This document shows positions 48,971 to 61,885 of a stretch of DNA of 64,000 nt, piece after piece. The number at the start of each line of letters is the position of its first letter. The stretch's first letter is position 1. A program made the position numbers and the translations under genes. A model generated the notes under the pieces. That model was given only the letters and a program-made list of their open reading frames with translations, was not told the origin of the DNA and did no database searches. The DNA lies in contig NC_061806.1 of the NCBI RefSeq assembly GCF_021462225.1, positions 24,572,144-24,636,143 on the forward strand, in the 5' to 3' direction. The stretch is from Girardinichthys multiradiatus. Its lineage: Eukaryota; Chordata; Actinopteri; Cyprinodontiformes; Goodeidae.

Positions 48971-51900
48971 CCTCATCATCTATGAGACACGTGGCGTTTT
49001 TCAGCTACAGTTTAATACAAAAAAAAATAAATAAATATCTAAAGAAAAAAAGTTTGAAACGGGGCCATTTGGTTACAGTTCTGCTGGTTACATTGAAGTA
49101 GCTGTCAAAGATCTGTTTGTAATCCTCCAATAGGTGCTGGGTGTTACCTCCTTCATAAAAAACAGCTTCCCCCATCTGGGGTTTCTTTATGCAATTTCCT
49201 GATATCTGCATGCTGTTATTTACCATAAAAGCACCAAAACGCGCAAAATATGTCGGGATTTGTGCTGGACCAACAGATGTAGGCTGTTACAGATGAATAT
49301 AATTTGTATGTTGCTTTGTGCAGTTATCCGAGCTAAGATGGGGTTTTGTGTCAGGTTACTTGTGTTCCCTGCTATAGTTACTCTCTGTTCTCAGAGTTAG
49401 TTCAGATGTCAAATATCCAATATTTGATTAATTTTATATGCGTTGAGAATAGAGGAGTTTGACAAATTTAGAGATGCACATGTCAGACATTTTCCTGGTC
49501 AATAACAATTTCTGTTTTTCTTTGAGGTCTGCCATTCTCTTTCTGACCTGCTGTTTTTTTTTTTTTTTTTTTAGGACTAAGACATTAATCTGGAAAAATG
49601 TACTGCAACCTCTTTGTTAGAAGCAGTAGGTTATAACAGCAAATAAAGGAATTAAAAGATTTTCCTCGTTTATGAATCAAAGTATATGTCCCTAACCTTT
49701 ATCGGACTGCCGTTCAACTCAGAAAAGTGCATCAACGTATATTGTCATGGTTGATGCATTTATTGACTGCAAATAGTCAGTATTCTTAGTTTTGATGCAT
49801 GTATTGAATGGGGAGAAGAAGAAAATTGATAATTAAAGGAAACCTGGCTGATTGGTGCCTCGCTAATCGAAGCTCAGTTGTCATTGCAATGTAGGTGTGT
49901 GCAGTATCGCAATCAAATGTGGCTTTAAAGTACTTTTTGGGGACTATGTTTAAGGTGAGATGCTTTTATGAACGGAATAATACATTTGACCAGCTGGACT
50001 CAACTTGATATATATAGAGATTCTTAAGCTCATGAAGACTGCTGGGGATATTCTGATAAATTAAAGGAAGGGGAAGATTAAAAAAATTGTGGGTCTATTG
50101 CAACTCATTTCATCATCTTAATGTTCCACAATGATATTGCAATTGCATATTTTCCCCATCATGGAGGCCTAGTTTGAACTAATGCTAATGCACATTCTTG
50201 TGCTGTTGTCTATTTATCCATAAGAATCAGAATATTCACAAGTTAATCTGTGAATTTATGCAATTGTTGCTGTGTCTAGATCCAGTACTTTCAGAATTGA
50301 GCTTTTATTTCTAGCAGCAAACAAAAGTAAATGATCGTTCTTCCTCTCTGCCCCACTTTATATGTGGTCACTTTTGTCTTCCCTTTTTTGTAAATGTGCA
50401 CCGTCATTGCAACAGACGCCAAGGTTGAGTTTGACTGTCACACGTCCAGATATCCATGGTAGCGTTATACTGTCTGGTATGACGCACAGCTACTGGTATG
50501 ATGGTACCCCCTGAATACCACATATGTTTTTTAATTATGAGCTAAATGCACATTTAGGGAAAGGCATGGGTCACTTGCTAGCACAGCAATGTTTTGAACT
50601 GTTACAGTTTCTAAACCGGTAAAATTTGATGCTAAACTGTTTCTAAGGTATAAAGTATTTTCAATGAGGAGCCACTAAAAGGTGCTGGAGTAAACCAGGG
50701 TTTTTTCTGCTATAGAAAAACCTGTCCACCACCTCTTAATGCACACGGCTGGTCAGTGTCCTGAAAAAGCCAGCTGGACTTTTCCCTCACTTACAAGGCA
50801 GATAAATTTGGCTGTTTGGTAAAACTTTCTGTCACATAAAACATAGACCTATCAAAATAATTACATTTATCAAGTGCTTATTTAATATTTTTGGTTATGC
50901 CTACATATAAAAAACTAATGAATGAGATTTTATAGATAAATTACCTGTGTATTTTATGGTTTTAGCAGCAGTAGCAATAAATGTTGCTTTTTTATTAATG
51001 TTTTTAATTTTTGTCTAAATACCATTGAACTGCGGGATTTGTATGGAGGGTTATAATACAAGTGGCCCATGCTTATTCAAGTATGTCAATCCTGTAAACC
51101 TCTCTCCCTCCCTAAAATCCTTTTATTTCATTTATCATTTAGTTTTCCTTTTGAAATGTGTTTTTCAGTATTTCAGCTGAAGCCCTGTGGTTTTGCAGGT
51201 GAATTGAAGACAGGTTATCAGGTTGTAGCAGCAGTAAGGTCAGTGCATACTGAGCAGTCGGTAGTTTTCAAGAGCTCTCTTTCCCCTTATTGTATGTGTG
51301 AGGGAGATAACCCAGTTGATAGCAAGCGTGTGTTTCTTTTGTGATTAGTTCTTCGCCTAGTTTCTTTATGTTGTCTTGAACAGGACATATGGCATGTAGT
51401 TTAACTTTTCTTTTAGCATTGTGTGAATGTTACCTATTTCTGTGTTTTTTTGGACCTCCACATTTCAGGATCAAAAACAAAACGGTCAGGTTTCTGGCCA
51501 ATGTTGTTTTTCGACTGGCTTGTTGATCATGAGCACAGGTCAACAATTTTGCCTTATTAGATCTCTACAAAGCGCAACATCCACCAAAGCTGGTTTGTTT
51601 TTAAAATGAAATCAGTTTATCAGGACCAAAGCATATAGTGTATATTCTGATGTTTTTATGTTTTAGAGGTTTCATTGCAGATCCTTGGAGCCTTATGTAA
51701 AATTTTATTATAATCCCTACCAGCCAAGTAACTGTAAATTCATATACTGATGCGTGTTTAGGGTCCAATTTCACAGTCAGCGGCCTGTTTGGTCTGATTG
51801 ATTTCTACAGCAGCTACATTGTCTTCCACATTAGTTTTCCCCATCTTTACCAAGAATGCTCACAACTGTAAATTAAATCAGTGTTTTATTGCAGTAGCAT

Positions 51901-53944
51901 AAATCTAGCACAGAAATCTGCTGCCGTTGTCCATGCGTGAACGTTGGAGAATTTTTATTTCTTCTTACCTCCCTTAACAAAATAAACATGCGTCCTCTTC
52001 CAGCCTTGTTTGGCACAGTTCTTGCTGTTTACAACTTTTTAAGGTAGATATGGACATGTTTAGGTGAGTTGCTACCTTCTTGTAGCCATTACCTGACTCA
52101 TAAAAATCAGCAAACCATACTAAAACCATACTTAAACAAAATTACATTTTCTCTTGTCTTTCCAATTTTGAAAAATGGCTTAAGATAAATGGGTCTCTGT
52201 GTTATGTCATATTTACACATCAGGGAAACAAGAGATGGCAGTTATCCAATTTCTCAGTGCTCTCATCAACTTACATAAAAAAAAAAAAAAATGCTTCTGT
52301 TACAATTCTTTAAAACTGATTAGAAATCTGTTTTTACTTGGAGTGTAGTTTGAATTCAACCACTGCAGAAGAATTTGTCACATGGAGAAAAGCCCTTGGT
52401 CTCAGTTAAATAATTCAATACAATTAAATCCATTGGATCTTAGATAAATTGTCTATTATTTGTGACCTAAAAAGCGTTACATGATTATAGATTCTTTTTT
52501 TTTTTTTGTCATGTAAAAATGTTTTAATTAAATTAGATGTTTTTGTAGTTTCCAGAATAACCTGAAATGTGTAGAAAGGGGGTAGGGACATGTGTAAAGA
52601 ATTCATCTTCAGCAGAAGTATCTCTATTAAACATTGCTGATATTGTGCAGCCCTAATTTTTTGTGAATTTTATAAAAATCACAATATTTAATCTCCCCTT
52701 GTGTAATTAATAATATATGAAAATGAGTTTAAGTGAATTTTAAACTGGGGTTTATTATTATAGTCTCTTCTCTGTCACTCTTGATTTTGCATTCAGTCAG
52801 AAGCTTTTAAAGGCACAAGTTTACACCTCAGAAACATGTCAGTCCATAGTAATAGTTGTCTGAAGATGTTTTTAAAGGAGCGTTATGTGATGAATATTCA
52901 AGATATAGCATAAGGAGATGAGTTGAGGTATAAGCACCTCTACTTGTATGAGATTAAATTACATTACCACAAAGTGTACATAGAAAATCTCTGTTATTAT
53001 AGAATTAGGTTTGTCAGTCAGAAACTTTTAATTCATTTGCTGTTTGTAGACCTTTTCTGCAGAAGTTTTCATTAAGATGTGAGCTTTGGCCTGGCTGTCT
53101 TCTCAACTGTATGAGAGCTTTTAAATCACCCAGGCTTCCAACTTGACACTGTAGAGAGAATCCTAAAGTTTCACTGCCAAATGGAGCACAGTGTGCAGCT
53201 CATAAATTCTAATTCCTAAATATCTGAAGATTTAATTGTGTAATTTAGTCCCAGTTGGGGGAAAAAAAAGTTCTGTTTTTCAGACATTCTTGGTGGAGAT
53301 GGCTGAGACTTGCACACCCGGCGTTTGGGCCTAGCCCTTAATAACAGAGATACTGGAATTTCTGGCTCCGTTTCTTTAACAGCCCTCTGATGTTATCTTG
53401 CATGACCGAAAACAATTTTCCAGGACTTCCTGGCACATTGGATAGTTGCTATTTCAGCTTAGCTGCGAAGGTTTTATAGCTCCAGACTTAAATAAAAAAT
53501 TAATCCCCGTTTTGCCTTTTTTATTGACCATTTATTTTAATGTGCCAGATAATCTCAAACATGCCTCCAATTGGGATTTATTTTACACAAAATCCTAAAA
53601 TTCATATAATAACTATGGGGAATACTAATGTCCTTTATTTAGTTATATTTCACAAAGCAGTCTGCATCTGTTTTCTTACATGAAATTGATTGGTATTGCA
53701 CCTAAAGAGTCTGCTGTAGGATATGTGTTTGTGAAGTAGCAACACTAGCTTTTTCTGTGTTCACTTTAATATTCAGTTGGATTGGAAATTCATTTATTTC
53801 GTTTATGGCTGGGGTTTGGAACATTGTCTAAATAAATGTGGGTTTCCAGTTAGATTTTGTAGAAAACAAATCTGGAAAGAATGGTCTGCATTTGTATTCA
53901 GCCAAACCGACTCAGTAATTCAGGAAAAAAAAAAAAAAGACTTT

Positions 53945-54470
53945 TGCTGCAAATCCTTTTGGGCTTGTTGTCTCTACAAGCTTTGCACATCTAGAAACAA
54001 AAGTGTTTGTCCAATTTATCTTTGAAAAACAGGTCAAACTCAGTCAGATTGTATAGAGAGCATCTGCAAACAGCATTTTTTTAGTCTATCCACAGATACT
54101 GGATTTGATTTTACACCATCTTCCATAATTGTCCTGCATTTAGTTACCAGCTTCCCTGTTCCTGTTGAAGAAATGCATCACCATTGCATGATGCTGCCAC
54201 CACCATGTTTTGCTTTGGAGATAGGGTGTTCAGCGTGATGCATTGTGTTAGTTTTTCAGCACCCAGAGGGCTTTGCATGAAATGTTCAATAGTTGCCTTC
54301 TTGTTTGCTGTGTGCCCTATATGGCTTTTAGCAGGCTTCTTATGGCCTACTTTCAACAATGGCTGTCTTTATGCCACTCTTCCATAAATATCACATTTAT
54401 GGAATGAACAACTAATCTGTCAACAGATTTTCCTCCCTACACTGTGGACACCTTGAAAAAAATACGGCGA
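53945..54470 (-). pseudogene. Decayed Tc1/mariner copy, minus orientation
   Basis: Read on the minus strand this holds pieces of a common fish Tc1-type element. The plus-strand sequence near 53978-53996 (tacaagctttgcacatctag) is antisense to its transposase C-terminal region. The stretch at 54150-54220 (agcttccctgttcctgttga, gatgctgccaccaccatg) is antisense to the central G-G-G-S/W-G region. Stops and deletions throughout; no intact ends. Confidence 0.65.
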
Positions 54471-55479
54471 AGAACACTAAAAAAATCCTCAAACTTCAAT
54501 ATGTGGGCATATTTCTATTCTGGTTAAAATAAATGGTTTCTAATGCACTTTTTATATTTTAGTGTCTCAAATTCCCTTTGGGAGGTGTGAATTAGAGACA
54601 CAGTAAGAGTCTGAACATAGCCAGTATATCACAGAGCCAAAACAGAAAACATTAACCCACAGTGACACTTGGTCACACAACATTTTTTTTCCTTAAGTAC
54701 ATTAGCTGATTGGGATTATTAGATAGAAATGGATTTAATTGGACACCTCCCTCAGAATAAGTTACAATAACCATTTCCTCCAGTTTGCATTGTATTTCTT
54801 ACCATCCTCCTGTAGAAGCGTGGATTGGAGACACATGTACAGTAACTGTGCTCCATCTGCAGTTTTCCTTGTTGTTTTTTCATGGTGCACATCTCATGAG
54901 AACTCTGTGGGTCCAGTTGACCCAGTCATTCATGTCTCATGATTCTTGTTTTAGGCCAATCATGTGACAGGCTGTCTTGAATAGGGGGGTAATTGATCTC
55001 ATGCTGTGCTTCATTAACCAATTTAAAATGGCTGTTTTTTCCCTGTTACAGTCTAGATGGATGGCCAAGTTTCTGAACTCTTGTCTGTTGGATTCCTGGT
55101 CATGAGCATGCTAATATTAATCTGAGATATAGCAAAATGTATGACTTGAATGTAATTATTTTTTAAGATTTGATCAGTTGCACTACTTTACTTATTTTTA
55201 ATAAACGCCATGCAAATCAAGTTGGCTGCAGATTGGAACTACTGTTGAGTTTAGACATCATCTCTGTAAAAATTGGCTACTAAAATGTTTATTTACACAT
55301 TTATGCTTATTGCACTTCCTGATTTTATGGGATCTTACTTCTGTATGCTGTCTTAATCTTGATGTACTTGCATTTTTTGTTGCTTGAATTGTTGTTTTAA
55401 CATGTCGTATTGGATGTTTTTATTTGTATGTCCTTCCTAGCACATGAAATGGGTTCTATGAATAAATTTGACTGGACTT

Positions 55480-56260
55480 GACAGGAAAAAGCAGTTAATC
55501 AGTCTGATTGTGACCAGCCGTTTCAACTATATTTTGCCACACACTGCAGGGCCATCTATCACACTGCCTACAGCGGCTTAAAAGGGGAGGAACAATATTA
55601 AAATATTATTAGCACAACTTCCCACCTACCAAAACCTGTCTGCCCACCTAAACTGGCAGGCTGGACATGGGGAGCTTTAATCAGAGAAGCAGCCAAGAGG
55701 ATTGTGGTAACTGCAGAGATCCTCTCTGTTGGGAGAAACTGCTAACTGGACACAGTCCACAAATCTGTCCTTTTTTATGCAAGAGTTAAAGAAAAAAAAA
55801 CCTTCAGATGTCCCTTTCGCAGCTCTTCCAACAGTACAACGCCCCAGAAAATACACCCAGATCGACATTGGAATGGTTTAGATCAAACTGTATTCATGTG
55901 TTAGAATGGCCTAGTCAAAGTCCTTACCTAAATCCAGTTAAGAATCTGTGGTGAGAGTTTGCATGTTCACAGATGCTCCCCTGCCAGTCTGATTTAGCTT
56001 GAGCTATCTGTGATGAAGACACAGTACGTGTTGAAACATAGGTGCGCCTCAGTGTTGATTGGATAAAAGATGGCAGTTGCTCAGTAAGCCCCAGCCCCTG
56101 TTTGTATCCTCAGAGGTCGAACTGGTTTTTTATGTGTTGGTCACCACGGTCTATCACATCAAATCCCAATAAAAGAAATTGATGTTTGCTATTTTAAAAT
56201 GACAACATATAAACAAGTTCAAAGAATACATTTGCAAAGCTTTGTTTTAGGCAACAATTT
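55480..56260 (+). pseudogene. Decayed Tc1/mariner copy, plus orientation
   Basis: The plus strand at 55870-55945 reads as a damaged W-F-R-S-N/C-I-H-V-L-E-W-P-S-Q-S-P-L-N-P-V segment, the part of a Tc1-type transposase leading to the catalytic glutamate. In this copy that codon context is altered and the following tryptophan codon is replaced by a stop (gtggtga). A 3' terminal-like sequence (tctatcacatcaaatcccaa) appears near 56150-56170. Same family as the copies near 4345, 30183 and 53945. Confidence 0.65.
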
Positions 56261-56825
56261 ACGTGGTTCTCTTCAGGAAGTAATTTGGCCATGATCTGCG
56301 TCAAATGAACATTTACATATTTATTACCAAGGCCCACATTTTTTTTCTGCAAGAAGCACCACATTTTATATAAAAAATAATATAATTAAAAGCATCATCT
56401 AACAATTATCTTCTCAGCAGCAAACTGTTTCTGTATTTTTGTCAGCTTGGCTGTTACAGATAAATTGAAGATATAGGTATAAACCAACTACTGGTGTAAA
56501 TAACCAAAGCTCTGCTGGAAAAAGATGAGGTGAATGAATCCTTTTACGTAAGCATTCTGCTTTATAATAGTTATTTATAGTGTTTATGTTTTGCCAATGT
56601 TCGTTTCTTAATCTAATGCATTTCTTTGAAAAGGCAGGTGTGGACCCGCTCATTTGGTTCCCTTAGAAAAGAAGAATAGTTTGGAAGGACCTCATTGTCG
56701 ACAAGGGATTCATGTTTTTTAATCTAAACTTGATTTACTGGTTTTGAACTGTGACCCTTTTTATTTCCATTTTCTTTTAGAGTTAGCATTAAAACAATCC
56801 TGTCTTTACCAGCCCGATTATTACT

Positions 56826-58490
56826 GTCCACACTGATCAGGCAGAACAATATGGCAGGTGAGGCAGATCATGCTGAATAATTCTTCATCCCGGCAACCTT
56901 CTGTGACTGGGATATGTACGGCAACAAGTGAAGATTTCATGTTGGTTTGTGTTGGAACCAGGAAAAACTGTAAGGATTTGAGAGTTTAATAAAGGCCAAA
57001 CTGTGATGGTGATATGAATGTGTCAGAACATCTCCAAAACCGCAGCTCCTGTTGTGTTCCCAGTCTACAGTGGTCAGTATTTATTTAAAGTGGTCCAAGA
57101 AAGGAACAGTCAGGAAAAAGTGACAGGCTCTAGGGAGGACAAGACTCACTGATACATGTGGGAAACGCAAGGCAGGCCTGTGTGGTCCAATCTAACAGAC
57201 AAGCCACTGCAACTCAGATTACTAAATAGGTTGATGCTGGTTCTGATAGAAAGGTGTCATAACACACAGTCCATCACAGGCTTTTGTATGTAGGGCCACA
57301 GAGCCGTGCTTGACAGCACATAGATGGCGGGGTACCTGTGCGTTGTTTAACTGGTGAACACATGGCGGCTTAATGGGAAGAAGGCAAGTCTGTGTAGGTA
57401 GTGTGATGCTTTGGGCCATGTTCTGGTAGGACACCTCGGTCCCTGCAATCCATGAGGGTGTTACTTTAACACATACCACCTTGCTAAGCATTGTCGCACC
57501 CCATGTAGAGCTTTTAATGAAAACCGTATCCCCTGATGTCTGCTGCCTCTTTCAGCAATACTAACATGGTTAATCTCTGTCCAATGGAGCGTCAGCAGGA
57601 AGTGCTGGACAAACGAGGCCAATCTGTGGAGACCCCATCCTGGAGCTTACAGGGCTTAATGGAAATGCTATGAATATCTTTGTGCCAGAGGTGCTTTGGC
57701 TGCACAATATTACATGTATATGTTTGAATGTATCAGTATATATAGTGTCAGTGTCGCAAAAAACTGCTTAGATACAATATTAGGTGGGCTTTTTTTTTTT
57801 TTTTTAAGTGCCATGCTTTCAAATTCTGTGTGCCAGTGATATATCTGACCTGCTGGACTGGCTTTCACTCCCCCTCAATATCCTCACTTTATGTATGATT
57901 GTAGTGGCCATGATGCTAAAGCTCATTCAAAATGGTGGATATTGTGAATAAGGAAAAAGGGAAAAAACTAAAGACAAAATGACTTCATTTTCATTTTTAT
58001 CATTGCAGTATTTAACAAATGCCATGCAACTCTAATACCAGTCAGGATGCCACCAACATGTGGTTCCAGCCTCAGAAAGTGGCGGTAGTGCGCATGAGCA
58101 CGGAGATATTACAAAATAAGAACATGGTTGTAGAGCAGAATATGCTAAATTATCAAGTTATATATTTTTTTACATTTCTGTTGTTTTTTTGTTGTTTTTT
58201 TTTTATATTTGGAGCCAAAATTTAAATTGAATGATGAATCGAAGCATCTGATGTGGTATCTACCTTTTGCAGTGAGCCCAGATCAGAAATGCAGTAACTC
58301 TGTTTATCAAAGTTATTTATCACAAGCCATATCATGATTGCAACGTTCAACAAAACATTATTGTGAATCGCATATTTTCTAATTGTGTTCAGCACGCCTG
58401 CAGGGGTCTGGCCACTAAACAGGGGGCTGCAAAAGGAGGACCAATACACTATTAGGCAGCTGGTTATAATATTATGCCTGGTTCATGTAT
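56826..58490 (+). mobile_element. Decayed Tc1/mariner element, second family
   Basis: The left end near 56826-56860 (ccacactgatcaggcagaac aatatggcagg) and right end near 58436-58490 (gaggaccaatacactattag ... ttataatattatgcctggtt) are degenerate inverted copies of each other. Between them, 57180-57700 carries transposase-derived sequence in plus orientation (for example gttgatgctggttctgatag aaaggtgtcataacacac). The rest is unrecognisable, and the total is longer than a normal 1.2-1.6 kb element, so an insertion around 57,720-58,400 is likely. Not functional. Confidence 0.6.
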
Positions 58491-59398
58491 GATATAGTGG
58501 TGGATTTGTTTAGAAAATAAATCCATCTTCGTACAGCTGATTCTGAACAATTTTAAAACATGTTTCTCTGTGATGGTTTTATAAAAGAAACCGACTGTTT
58601 AATGAATATCCTTGTTGCTCAGAAGGAATGAAAGAACCTGCGTACCGAACAAAACACTTCCTCTCCATTACTTCCACACTAGACAGTATAGCCAGGGGCA
58701 TCCTCCTCTCTCATTCTGGCATTACTGCTGCTGCTCTAAGGTGAACTGGCCTCCCTGGATTAGTGCTTTGCTGTAATCTGGGACACTGCAGATTATACTT
58801 TTCATTTAATGCGCTCCTACATACACACACACCACATGATCCTCTCACAAAATGGACCCTCCTACTTTCTCCTCACTTGACAAACTGGATGATGGCAAGT
58901 GAGTGAAGAGTGGAAATGACAGAGACTGGAGAGTGTTGAACCTCAGCAAGCATCTGAAAACTGGTGGCATTGGTTGCACAAATGGACATTGAAATGATGG
59001 ACTGGGAACTGACCTTTGAGATTATAGTGGAGAGGAGGAGGTGTGTGTGCATGCGTGTGTGGGGGGGGGGTTGTGATCTGCAGCAGCTGCTTGAGGGGAC
59101 AGGTAACTTATTAACAGCCTGTAAGGAGCAGAGTTTACAGCCCTTGGGCCTGCTGCACCAATGAGTAATGAAAATGTTGTGTTGCTTTCTTTTATTTTGA
59201 CCTTCTGACTGCTCTTAAACCAATCTAAAACCTGCTTAAGTGTTCATCACAAATAGAACAAGAGTCCAAAGTTTCGTAAGCAAGGAGAGACAGTGACAGC
59301 CAGCACGTGGCCAGATCACATGCAGACAATCAGGACTCCGCCGGCTGTGCTTAGGTAGATGAGGTGATTTTCGCAGCGCCATACAGCGATCAGTAAAT

Positions 59399-59522
59399 AT
59401 GGAGCCTCTGGAGGAATACCACTCTCCTTTTGATTTTGAACAAGGAGTCAATTCCAGTTACCTCTACCTCTCCCCAGCTTACAGCGACATGCCGCCCAGT
59501 CCGCCAGCTGCCAGATGCAGAG
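59399..59522 (+). CDS. tpd52: tpd52 long-isoform first coding exon
   Basis: ATG at 59399 in a good context (A at -3, G at +4), with an in-frame TGA at 59360-59362 upstream. The exon has 41 codons plus one G and then a gtaatc donor at 59523 (phase 1). It encodes M-E-P-L-E-E-Y-H-S-P-F-D-F-E-Q-G-V-N-S-S and then Y-L-Y-L-S-P, followed by a Pro/Ser-rich end. This matches the N-terminus of the long human TPD52 isoform (PrLZ), whose hallmark is E-D-Y-Q-S-P-F-D-F...G-V-N-K-S-Y-L-Y-L-S-P. D52 proteins are cytoplasmic coiled-coil adaptors linked to vesicle traffic and lipid-droplet storage. The coiled-coil exons are not in the window. Position upstream of and divergent from zbtb10 agrees with the vertebrate gene order. 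Confidence 0.9.
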
Positions 59523-59733
59523 GTAATCACAAGGAGGAAAGGGAGAGGCTGAGTGGAGGGTGTGTGCGTGTGCGCTGGACAAAAGAATGGCAAACATGGA
59601 TTCGGGTCACTGAACAGGAAGCATTTGGGAATCACAAACTGTAAGAGGAGGGAAAAAGTTATTCTTTGTAGGTGGTGACAAGTGTTCTCTGTATTTGTTG
59701 TGTTTACTGTGAAGTTTTATCCTTTTACATATA

Positions 59734-59801
<68 letters not shown>

Positions 59802-60445
59802 GTGTGTGCAATATATGTTATACTGCTTTGTTACTGTTTATACCAGAACCAAACAGCATATTCAAATGGTTCCTATCTTTGCTGTCAGTTTCTGTTTCTT
59901 CCATGTCCACCAATGAATACCCTTTGTTACAATAATTATTGAGTTCCTAGACGGTAAAGAATCATATATTAAATTCTCATGAATGGAGTAATCTACTTAA
60001 AGAAAAAAAATTACATGTGTAACCAGGCCTTGTTAAGATGTGCAAAAAACTTTAAAATAAGATTTTAATTTATTTGAGGACATTTATTCAGAGAACAATA
60101 AATCCCATATTACGAAGTAATTGTTTTTAACATCGGACAGTGGTTCTTAATTTATAAATGTGACCTGATCCATTTCTGTGTATTTATCCTGGGGGATAAA
60201 TACACAGATCACCATTTCTCTTAGCCACTCCTCAAAATGAGAAAGACAAAAGTACATGCCATTCAAATAAGGTGAATGTGTGTCGTATCATTATTGGGGG
60301 GGGGGCAACAAAATTGTTGTGATTTATTTTTTTCGTGTTAACAGTAAACTCTAATTGATGAAATTTGCAAAACCAAAAAACTGACGACATTATTGGGATT
60401 AACATAATTTGTGTTTGAACAATTTTTCTCACTGTTCCATGAGAG
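59523..60445 (+). other. tpd52: tpd52 intron, proximal part
   Basis: Intronic DNA after the long first exon. It contains a TG run passing into a long TA microsatellite (59730-59800) and a G run near 60295-60303. No exon encoding the D52 coiled coil is visible here or further right. Confidence 0.75.
59730..59800. repeat. (TG)n(TA)n compound microsatellite
   Basis: A short TG run followed by more than 25 TA units in tpd52 intronic DNA. Confidence 0.95.
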
Positions 60446-60466
60446 CATTATTAGAGATCATACTCG

Positions 60467-61150
60467 TCGTCTTCCGCTTATCCGGGACCGGGTCGCGGGG
60501 GCAGCAGACTCAGCAGAGACGCCCAGACGTCCCTCTCTCCAGACACCTCCTCCAGTTCCTCCAGGGGAGCCCAAGGCGTTCCCAGGCCAGCCGGGAGACA
60601 TAGTCCCTCCAGTGTGTCCTGGGCCGTCCCCTGGGCCTCCTCCCGGTGGGACGTGCCTGGAACACCTCCCGAGGAAGGCGTCCAGGAGGCATCCGGTATA
60701 GATGCCCGAGCCACCTAACTGGCTCCTCTCGATGTGGAGGAGCAGCGGCTCTACTCCGAGCCCCTCCCGGATGGCCGAGCTCCTCACCCTATCTCTAAGG
60801 GAGTGCCCGGCCACCCTACGGAGGAAGCTAATTTCAGCCGCTTGTATCCGGGATCTCGTTCTTTCGGTCATGACCCAAAGTTTATGGCCATAGGTGAGGG
60901 TAGGAACGTAGACCGACCGGTAAATTGAGAGCTTCGCTTTTCGGCTCAGCTCTCTCTTCACCACAACGGACCGGCACAGCGCCCCCATTACTGTGGCAGC
61001 CGCACCGATCCGTCTGTCGATCTCCCGCTCCATTCTTCCCTCACTCGTGAACAAGACCCCGAGATACTTAAACTCCTCCACTTGAGGCAGGAACTCCCCT
61101 CCAACCTGAAGAGGACAAGCCACCCTTTTCCGGTCGAGTACCATGGCCTC
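60467..61150 (-). pseudogene. LINE ORF2 C-terminal region
   Basis: Minus-strand sequence beginning E-A-M-V-L-D-R-K-R. It continues through the typical F-K-Y-L-G-V-L-F-T-S-E-G and E-I-D-R-R-I-G-A-A motifs, then L-T-Y-G-H-K-L-W-V-M-T-E-R-T and F-L-R-R-V-A-G. A frameshift near 60,700 moves the tail (M-P-P-G-R-L-P-R-E-V-F, R-R-P-R-G-R-P-R-T) into another frame. This is the segment after the reverse transcriptase palm in fish LINEs. Confidence 0.85.
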
Positions 61151-61164
61151 GACATGCCTCTTCA

Positions 61165-61885
61165 ACATTGCGTGGCGGTCGGGGACAGTGCCTCAGGACT
61201 GGCAGACTGGGGTGGTGGTCCCCCTTCTTATGAAGGGGGACCACCACACACGGAGGGTGTGTTCCAACTACAGGGGAATCACACTCCTCAGCCTCCCTGG
61301 TAAGGCCTACGCCAGGGTATTGGAGAGGAGAGTCCGACCGATAGTCGAACCTCGGCTTCAGGAGGAGCAGTGTGGTTTTCGTCCCGGCCGTGGAACACTG
61401 GACCAGCTCTATACCCTCTACAGGGTGCTCGAGGGTTCATGGGCGTTTGCCCAACCGGTTCACATGTGTTTTGTGGACCTGGAGAAGGCATTCGACTGTG
61501 TCCCTCGTGATGCCCTGTGGGGGGTGCTCCAGGAGGATGGAATCGGGGGCCCTTTATTAGGGGCCATCCGGTCTCTGTACGAGCGGAGCAGGAGTTTGGT
61601 CCGCATTGCCGGCACTAAGTTGGACCTGTTCCCGGTGCATGTTGGACTCCGGCAGGGCTGCCCTTTGTCACCGGTCCTGTTCATAACTTTTATGGACAGG
61701 ATTTCTAGACGCAGCCAAGGGCCGGAGGGGGTCTGGTTTGGGGACCAGTGGATTTCGTCTCTTCTTTTTGCGGATGACGTGGTCCTGCTGGCCCCCTCTA
61801 GCCAAGACCTACAACATGCGCTGTGGCGGTTCGCAGCCGAGTGTGAAGCGGCTGGGATGAGGATCAGCTCCTCCAAGTCCGAGGC
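61165..61885 (+). pseudogene. LINE reverse transcriptase fragment (inverted)
   Basis: An open plus-strand frame with the reverse-transcriptase core: S-N-Y-R-G-I-T-L-L, E-E-Q-C-G-F-R-P-G-R-G-T, F-V-D-L-E-K-A-F-D, L-R-Q-G-C-P-L-S-P-V-L-F and the catalytic F-A-D-D box at 61767-61778. It stops abruptly at S-S-K-S-E-A where the target duplication begins. The frame is uninterrupted, indicating a recent copy, but it lacks the N-terminal endonuclease and its own continuation, which lies inverted to the left. Confidence 0.9.

Larger units (their letters stand above)
48321..59398 (+). other. tpd52: tpd52 first intron region
   Basis: Intronic or inter-promoter DNA of about 11 kb between the two candidate first exons. 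It contains a hairpin at 48921-48970, a 16-base T run near 49555 and a group of decayed Tc1/mariner copies from about 53,950 to 58,490. The stretches 49,000-53,900 and 58,500-59,300 show nothing I can assign beyond short homopolymers; a G run lies at 59061-59070. Confidence 0.65.
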
